Source of the DNA: Afipia clevelandensis ATCC 49720
Lineage (GTDB): Bacteria > Pseudomonadota > Alphaproteobacteria > Rhizobiales > Xanthobacteraceae
Direction: 5' to 3'
Assembly (NCBI RefSeq): GCF_000336555.1
Contig: NZ_KB375281.1
Coordinates: forward strand, 2,840,926-2,904,925
Length of the DNA: 64,000 bases
Below, piece by piece: positions 59,122 through 64,000 of the stretch; positions within the stretch are counted from its first letter, which is position 1, and the number at the start of each line of letters is the position of its first letter. Both the position numbers and the translations under genes were made by a program. The notes beneath the pieces were generated by a model. That model was given only the letters and a program-made list of their open reading frames with translations, was not told the DNA's origin and made no database searches.

Positions 59122-59268
59122 ATGCCCAGCCTGTTTCGCTTCCTGACGGTCGTCGCCATCATCGGCGGGCTGATCTATGGCGGCATTTTCGCGCTGGCCA
59201 ATTTCGTCAATCCGAAGCCGCGTGAAATGACGGTTAGCGTTCCGCCCGACAGATTCCTCAAGCGATAA
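59122..59268 (+). CDS. 48-aa single-helix membrane protein upstream of xerD
   Basis: Short protein MPSLFRFLTVVAIIGGLIYG and on, one transmembrane helix (about 8-30) with a KPREMTVSVPPDRF tail. It is 13 nt upstream of xerD and read in the same direction. A longer in-frame start at 59029 would add 31 residues. Orthologues upstream of xerD are expected in relatives; in the past they have been mislabelled as kinases. Function unknown. Confidence 0.6.
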   Translation: MPSLFRFLTVVAIIGGLIYGGIFALANFVNPKPREMTVSVPPDRFLKR

Positions 59269-59281
59269 ACGACGAGGGATC

Positions 59282-60241
59282 ATGCCCTCCGAGACAGTTT
59301 CCGACACCCGTTCGATTTCGCTGTTTCTCGACATGCTCGCCGCCGAGCAGGGCGCGGGCGTCAACACGCTCGATGCCTATCGCGGCGACCTTGAGGATCT
59401 CTCCAGCTTTCTCTCCCGGCACAAGTCATCGTTGCAGATCGCCGACACCCAGATGCTGCGCGACTATCTCGATGACCTCGACACGCGCGGGTTCAAGTCG
59501 TCGAGCGTGGCGCGCAAGCTGTCATCGACGCGGCATCTGTTCCGCTTTCTCCTGAGCGAGCGCAAGCGCGGCGATGATCCGGCGGCGATCCTGTCCGGAC
59601 CGAAACGCGGGCGCGCGCTGCCGAAAGTCCTGTCTATCGCCGATGTCGATCGCCTGCTCACACAGGCGAAGACTTCCGCTAGCCTACCGGACCAATCGCC
59701 TCTACAGACGTTGCGCGCGCTGCGCCTCTCCTGTCTGCTTGAAGTCCTGTACGCCACTGGCCTGCGCGTCTCCGAACTGGTGGCACTGCCGCTCTCCGCC
59801 GCGCAGCGCGATGCGCGCATGATCGTGGTGCGCGGCAAGGGCAACAAGGAACGCCTTGTCCCGCTCAATGACTCCTCCAAGCAGGCGATGGCGGATTATC
59901 TCGCCGCGCTCGACACCACGCAGAAGGACTCGCGGAAGCCGGCGGCGGCCTCGAAGTGGCTGTTTCCCTCCTCGGGCGAAAGCGGCCATCTGACGCGGCA
60001 GCATTTCGCACGCGACCTCAAGGAGCTGGCGGCGGCGACGGGTATCGCACCTCGCCTCGTCAGCCCCCATGTGCTGCGTCACGCCTTCGCATCTCACCTG
60101 TTGCACAACGGAGCGGATCTGCGAATCGTCCAGACATTGCTCGGTCATACCGACATCTCCACGACGCAGATCTACACCCATATCGTCGAAGAACGGCTGA
60201 AGAGCCTGGTGCGCGACCTGCATCCGCTGGCCGATAAATGA
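59282..60241 (+). CDS. xerD: Tyrosine recombinase XerD
   Basis: 319 aa, site-specific recombinase that resolves chromosome dimers at dif with XerC. The catalytic set is complete: Arg162 (TGLRVSEL), Lys186 (GKGNKER), His263 and Arg266 (HVLRHAF), His289 (LLGHTD) and Tyr298 (TQIYTH). N-terminal core-binding domain is residues 10-95. ATG 59282. The position beside aroK/aroB supports XerD rather than an integrase of a mobile element. Confidence 0.95.
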   Translation: MPSETVSDTRSISLFLDMLAAEQGAGVNTLDAYRGDLEDLSSFLSRHKSSLQIADTQMLRDYLDDLDTRGFKSSSVARKLSSTRHLFRFLLSERKRGDDPAAILSGPKRGRALPKVLSIADVDRLLTQAKTSASLPDQSPLQTLRALRLSCLLEVLYATGLRVSELVALPLSAAQRDARMIVVRGKGNKERLVPLNDSSKQAMADYLAALDTTQKDSRKPAAASKWLFPSSGESGHLTRQHFARDLKELAAATGIAPRLVSPHVLRHAFASHLLHNGADLRIVQTLLGHTDISTTQIYTHIVEERLKSLVRDLHPLADK

Positions 60242-60284
60242 CCCCTTAAATACTCAACAATATCGGGCCTTTCCATCGCGGCGC

Positions 60285-60310
60285 TTGACTTGGGACCGCT
60301 TCTTGACTTG
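60285..60310. repeat. TTGACTTG direct repeat upstream of accA
   Basis: Two copies of TTGACTTG (60285-60292 and 60303-60310) with an 18-bp period in the 136-nt xerD-accA gap. Each contains a -35-like TTGACT, but no good -10 follows at the right distance. A TATATAT lies at 60364-60370, only 7 bp before the ATG. Confidence 0.4.
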
Positions 60311-60377
60311 AAAGGCGAGCCGAATTCCGTCCCGGAGGCCCTTCGCCTGACCGGACCAATCCCTATATATTCGCGAC

Positions 60378-61340
60378 ATGCCGGACCCGATGCGCAGTTA
60401 TCTCGACTTTGAAAAGCCTGTCGCCGAACTCGATTCGAAGATCGACGAACTGCGCGCACTTGCCGCCAGCGGCAGCGATATCGGCGAGGAAGTCTCGCGC
60501 ATCGAGGAGAAGGCCGCGCAGGCGCTCAGGGACCTCTATGCCGAACTGACGCCCTGGCAGAAGACGCAGGTCGCGCGGCATCCGATGCGTCCGCATTGTG
60601 TGGACTACATCAAGGAACTCATCACCGAATTCACGCCGCTGGCGGGCGACCGCAAGTTCGGCGACGATGAAGCGCTGGTCGGCGGCTTCGGGCGTTTCCG
60701 CGGCGAAAGCATTTGCGTGATCGGCCAGGAAAAGGGCTCGACCACCGAGACCCGGCTCAAGCACAATTTCGGAATGGCCAAGCCGGAAGGCTATCGCAAG
60801 GCCGTTCGCCTGATGGAAATGGCAGATCGCTTCGGCATTCCGGTGCTTTCGCTGGTCGATACCGCTGGCGCCTATCCCGGCATCGGCGCGGAAGAACGCG
60901 GACAGGCGGAAGCCATCGCACGCTCCACCGATGCCTGCCTCAATCTCGGCGTGCCCAATGTCGCCGTCGTCATCGGCGAGGGCGGGTCGGGCGGCGCGAT
61001 CGCGATCGCCACTGCCAACCGCGTACTGATGCTCGAACACGCCGTCTACAGCGTCATCTCGCCGGAAGGCGCGGCCTCGATCCTGTGGCGCGATTCGGCC
61101 AAGGCGCAGGAAGCGGCGATCAACATGAAGATCACCGCGCAGGATCTGCTGCGCTTCGGCGTGATCGACACCATCCTGAAAGAGCCGCCGGGCGGCGCCC
61201 ATCGCGACCCTGCCGAAATGATCGCGCGGACAGGCGATGCCATCGCCCAGTCCTTCAACGACCTGCGCAACCTGGATGCGGGCGCGGTGCGGAACCAGCG
61301 CCGGCAGAAGTTCCTCGATATCGGGCGCAAGCTCGGCTGA
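60378..61340 (+). CDS. accA: Acetyl-CoA carboxylase carboxyltransferase subunit alpha
   Basis: 320 aa, catalyses transfer of carboxyl from carboxybiotin to acetyl-CoA, first committed step in fatty acid synthesis. RYLDFEKP-type N-terminus ([21 protein letters not shown]), [34 protein letters not shown] and [38 protein letters not shown] are all diagnostic. ATG 60378. Confidence 0.97.
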   Translation: MPDPMRSYLDFEKPVAELDSKIDELRALAASGSDIGEEVSRIEEKAAQALRDLYAELTPWQKTQVARHPMRPHCVDYIKELITEFTPLAGDRKFGDDEALVGGFGRFRGESICVIGQEKGSTTETRLKHNFGMAKPEGYRKAVRLMEMADRFGIPVLSLVDTAGAYPGIGAEERGQAEAIARSTDACLNLGVPNVAVVIGEGGSGGAIAIATANRVLMLEHAVYSVISPEGAASILWRDSAKAQEAAINMKITAQDLLRFGVIDTILKEPPGGAHRDPAEMIARTGDAIAQSFNDLRNLDAGAVRNQRRQKFLDIGRKLG

Positions 61341-61726
61341 TAAAAGCCGTGCCGGATCATGGCCTTTTTGGGGCAGCCCCGTTCGCGGACCAGCCGTTTT
61401 TCACCAGTGTTTTGATTTACTTAGCGTTGACCATAACGCGGGCAAAAGCCCCGGGCCGCGGCCCGTTCAGCTTGCGACCGAGGGCGGTTTAAGGATAATA
61501 ATTGCTCAATTGCCGACGCATGTTTTGAGCCAAAAAGCCAAGCGCGCTTTTACGACGAAAACACATGCGGCCTTTTGAGAAGGCGGCGTTTTCCGGGCCG
61601 CCCCTTGCGCGCCACTTTGTCGGAAGATGACTGCCGCTGGTCTTGGACCTGTTTGTCTTGGGTCTCGCCGGAAGTATGGGGATTACCGGTTTGCCGCGAA
61701 GCCTTGGCATTGGACGCCTTGCAGTG
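61341..61726. other. 386-nt intergenic region between accA and the L,D-transpeptidase gene
   Basis: No gene is supported. It contains a 14-bp perfect palindrome CGGGCCGCGGCCCG at 61452-61465, a TTGACC-like box just before it, and AT-richer patches at 61480-61560. A leftward frame is open at 61550-61810 but has Lys/Arg-rich composition unlike a protein family. Confidence 0.4.
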
Positions 61727-63220
61727 ATGAAACGCCCGCCGGTTCGTGCGCTTGTCACCGCGGCTGCGCTTGCGGCCGGCGTTCTGCTGGCCGGCTGCAA
61801 TGGCGAACAACTGTCCCCCAGTTCAAAAGCCAATCGCCCGATCCCCGACAAGCTGCTCGCCGAGATCGAAGCGAAGAACATGGACAAGGGCTCGCCGATG
61901 CTGGTGCGCCTGTTCAAGCAGGAAGCCGAACTCGAAGTCTGGAAGCAGGACCGCAACGGCAAGTACGCGCTGCTGAAGACCTATCCGATCTGCCGCTGGT
62001 CGGGCGACCTCGGACCGAAGGTGAAGGAAGGCGACCGGCAGGCGCCAGAAGGCTTCTACTCGATCACCCCGGCCCAGATGAATCCGAACTCGGGCTACTA
62101 TCTGTCGTTCAACATGGGCTATCCCAACGCCTATGACCGCGCCTGGGGCCGCACCGGATCGCAACTGATGGTGCATGGCGACTGCTCGTCGCGCGGCTGC
62201 TACGCCATGACCGACGAACAGATTTCTGAAATTTATGCCCTCGGCCGCGAATCCTTCTTCGGCGGCCAGAATGCATTTCAGGTGCAGGCCTATCCGTTCC
62301 GCATGACGGCGCAGAACATGGCCCGCCATCGCAACAATCCGAACATGCCTTTCTGGAAGATGATCAAGGAAGGCAACGACCATTTCGAGGTCACCAAGCA
62401 GGAGCCGAAGGTCGACTTCTGCGAAAAGAAATATGTCTTCGACGCCGAGAAGCCTGCCGGCTCGACCCGTCCGCTCGCCTTCAATGCCTCCGCGCAGTGC
62501 CCGGCCTATCAGGTCTCGCCCGAAATCGCCGAGGCCGTTCAGGACAAGCAGCGCCAGGACGAACTCAAGACCGCGCAACTGATCTCGCGCGGCACCGCGA
62601 TGGCGCGTTCGCGCGCCGGCATCGACGGCGGCATGCATCCGATTTTCGCATCCAAGCTGCCGGAAGGCGACGCGGCGATCGACCGCGACGTCACCGACTA
62701 TGCGATCGCCTCCAACGGCCCCGCCCCCGGCACCGTGCCCGCCCATGCAACGATCCCACGGGCGCCCGAAGGCGCTCCGTCGTCGTTCAGTTTCACATCG
62801 CCCGGCTCGAACAGCGAACCGATGGTCGCCGTCACCAGCACGACGATGCCCGCGGGCACCGCCTCGGCGAATGCCAGCGCCGCCAACTCGTCGGAAGGAT
62901 TCTTCAGCAAGCTGTCGCGCAGCGTCGGCCTGCGCGGTTCGGAACCCGCTCCTGCCCCGGCGCCCGCGCCGGTCACCACCGCGACGAAAGCGAAGGCAAA
63001 GTCGCCCGCACCGAGCAAGACAGCCAGGAGCGCCCCCCCGCGCGTCATCCCGCTTGAGCGCCAGCAGGCGCAGGCTCAACCGCAGCAGGCCAAACCTGCC
63101 GGCCCGGCTACAGCCCCTGCCGCCGCAGCCCCCGCGCCTTCGCATCCGCAATCGCTTGCGGGAGCGCAGCCGGCCGTGCCCGCGAACTCGTTCGACAGCC
63201 GCTGGTCGACGGTCCGCTAA
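61727..63220 (+). CDS. L,D-transpeptidase (YkuD/YafK-type) lipoprotein
   Basis: 497 aa from ATG 61727. Lipobox LLAGC (lipidated Cys24), then a YafK-like L,D-transpeptidase domain with the catalytic segment HGDCSSRGCYAMTD (residues about 148-161; the nucleophile Cys is in RGCYAM). The C-terminal third (about 300-490) is a long Ala/Pro/Ser-rich, presumably disordered tail. It probably links peptidoglycan or attaches lipoproteins to it. A longer in-frame start at 61643 is unlikely. A terminator follows at 63248. Confidence 0.88.
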   Translation: MKRPPVRALVTAAALAAGVLLAGCNGEQLSPSSKANRPIPDKLLAEIEAKNMDKGSPMLVRLFKQEAELEVWKQDRNGKYALLKTYPICRWSGDLGPKVKEGDRQAPEGFYSITPAQMNPNSGYYLSFNMGYPNAYDRAWGRTGSQLMVHGDCSSRGCYAMTDEQISEIYALGRESFFGGQNAFQVQAYPFRMTAQNMARHRNNPNMPFWKMIKEGNDHFEVTKQEPKVDFCEKKYVFDAEKPAGSTRPLAFNASAQCPAYQVSPEIAEAVQDKQRQDELKTAQLISRGTAMARSRAGIDGGMHPIFASKLPEGDAAIDRDVTDYAIASNGPAPGTVPAHATIPRAPEGAPSSFSFTSPGSNSEPMVAVTSTTMPAGTASANASAANSSEGFFSKLSRSVGLRGSEPAPAPAPAPVTTATKAKAKSPAPSKTARSAPPRVIPLERQQAQAQPQQAKPAGPATAPAAAAPAPSHPQSLAGAQPAVPANSFDSRWSTVR

Positions 63221-63247
63221 AGCTGAACGATCTCACGTCACAAAAAA

Positions 63248-63272
63248 ACGCCGGTCTTACGACCGGCGTTTT
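63248..63272. terminator. Bidirectional Rho-independent terminator between the L,D-transpeptidase and secA genes
   Basis: ACGCCGGTC-TTAC-GACCGGCGT with a 9-bp stem, preceded by an A-run (AAAAAAA) and followed by TTTTACG. It serves both converging genes. Confidence 0.88.
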
Positions 63273-63293
63273 ACGTTTGAATGCCTGAACGTG

Positions 63294-64000
63294 TCAGGCG
63301 AACTTGCCGTGGCAGTGCTTGAACTTCTTGCCGGAGCCACACGGGCAATCCTCGTTGCGGCCCACCTTGCCCCATGTCGCGGGGTTCTGCGGATCGCGAT
63401 CGGCCGGCGACACCGGCGCGAGCGACGCCTGCGCGAAGGCCATCTCGTCCTCACCGGTGTTCGGATTGAGCTTGTGCGCTTCCATCTGCGGCAGTTCGGG
63501 CTGTTCGTCCGGTGGCACGATCTCGACGCGGACCAATTGCGCCGTCACCGCCTCGCGCAGATGCGCGATCAGGCTCTCGAACAGGTTGAACGCCTCGGAC
63601 TTGTACTCCTGCAGCGGATCGCGCTGGCCGTAGCCGCGCAGGCCGATGACCTGACGCAGGTGATCGAGCATGACGAGATGCTCGCGCCACAGATGATCCA
63701 GCGTCTGCAGCAGGATTGATTTCTCGACATAGCGCATGACGTCAGGCCCGAACTGCGCCGACTTCGCCGCCATCACCTCGTCGACACGCTTCTCGATGCG
63801 CGCCAGCATCTCTTCGTCGGCGATGCCTTCTTCCTTGGCCCATTCGTCAACCGGCAGATCGAGATCGAGAACGCGCTTCAACTCTTCCTTGAGACCCGCG
63901 ACGTCCCACTGCTCGGCATAGGCGTGTTCAGGAATGTGCTTGGCGACCAGATCGTCCACCAGCGCATGACGCATGTCCGATACCGTTTCGGCGACATTCT
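63294..64000 (-). CDS. secA: Protein translocase subunit SecA (partial)
   Basis: Only the C-terminal 234 residues or so are in the window; the frame stays open past 64000. Visible are the helical scaffold/wing region ([55 protein letters not shown]) and the C-terminal SEC-C zinc motif [14 protein letters not shown], which binds SecB and phospholipids. SecA is the ATPase that drives export through SecYEG. Confidence 0.96.
   Translation of the reverse strand, partial: NVAETVSDMRHALVDDLVAKHIPEHAYAEQWDVAGLKEELKRVLDLDLPVDEWAKEEGIADEEMLARIEKRVDEVMAAKSAQFGPDVMRYVEKSILLQTLDHLWREHLVMLDHLRQVIGLRGYGQRDPLQEYKSEAFNLFESLIAHLREAVTAQLVRVEIVPPDEQPELPQMEAHKLNPNTGEDEMAFAQASLAPVSPADRDPQNPATWGKVGRNEDCPCGSGKKFKHCHGKFA

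Noticed and set aside
59282-60241. xerD as a phage or island integrase
   Set aside because: The position beside aroK, aroB and accA is the Rhizobiales housekeeping locus, and length and motifs fit XerD; no mobile genes are near.
61550-61810. Leftward open frame upstream of the L,D-transpeptidase
   Set aside because: Arg/Lys/Ser-rich translation with no family resemblance, and its 3' part is antisense to the transpeptidase start.

Overview
The window is a contiguous, GC-rich, densely coding stretch of an alphaproteobacterial chromosome, most likely from the Bradyrhizobium/Rhodopseudomonas/Afipia group (Nitrobacteraceae). Supporting signs are the aerobic cobaltochelatase pair cobS-cobT, a Rhizobiales-type order around xerD, aroK, aroB, CorC-like protein, bolA, J-domain protein and cobS, a 7Fe ferredoxin beside a CarD regulator, RopB/Omp25-type barrel sequence, and families of palindromic intergenic repeats. 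No phage, transposase, CRISPR array or rRNA was seen. The assignment is inferred from content, since no search was run.

Layout. 1-4674: molybdate ABC transporter (modA partial, modB, modC), then a divergent BtuF/BtuC/BtuD-type transporter. 4676-9237: K+/H+ antiporter, sfsA, map, radC. 9346-14615: an operon read leftward (THI5-like binding protein, ATPase, permease, 2-hydroxyacid dehydrogenase, protease inhibitor) opposite a creatininase-family hydrolase. 14754-20151: a small secreted protein, a barrel-OprB fusion porin, a membrane-anchored glutamate-synthase-like flavoprotein, a patatin. 20291-24266: metallo-hydrolase, NicO-type Ni/Co transporter and TonB-dependent receptor, preceded by an exact match to the NikR operator. 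24440-24516: tRNA-Arg(CCT). 24626-29305: a lipid-modification-like cluster (DUF1365, flavin amine-oxidase-like enzyme, DUF1295, CFA-type methyltransferase, DUF2177). 29504-41825: VOC protein, YidB and GlsB stress-type proteins, a leftward acyl-CoA catabolic operon (ABC binding protein, enoyl-CoA hydratase, VOC, acyl-CoA synthetase, SDR), then DenD-like dehydrogenase, flavin monooxygenase, thermonuclease and M48 lipoprotein. 41902-64000: housekeeping genes (carD, fdxA, S4 protein, Suv3-type helicase, rpmB, cobT/cobS, DedA, J-domain, bolA, CorC-like, aroB, aroK, xerD, accA, L,D-transpeptidase, partial secA).

Most notable. (1) Three promoters of the lipid cluster share TGAAACC-N15-CGTA, an ECF-sigma-like architecture not found by eye elsewhere in the window. 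Two of them face each other in the intergenic region between the flavoenzyme and DUF1295, with a 15-nt dyad between their -10 elements; the third precedes DUF2177. This points to a dedicated extracytoplasmic-stress regulon for a membrane-lipid modification. (2) A perfect GTATGA-N16-TCATAC operator upstream of the TonB receptor gives that receptor and the His-rich NicO permease a specific substrate prediction: nickel. (3) The THI5-type ABC operon paired with a creatininase-family amidohydrolase, and the acyl-CoA operon with its own binding protein, look like uptake-plus-catabolism units of unknown substrate.

Metal and cofactor supply recurs through the window: molybdate uptake, BtuFCD-type uptake, Ni uptake, and cobalt insertion by CobST. 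Start codons were chosen by eye from Shine-Dalgarno spacing, overlaps and family length; alternatives are stated where they matter.
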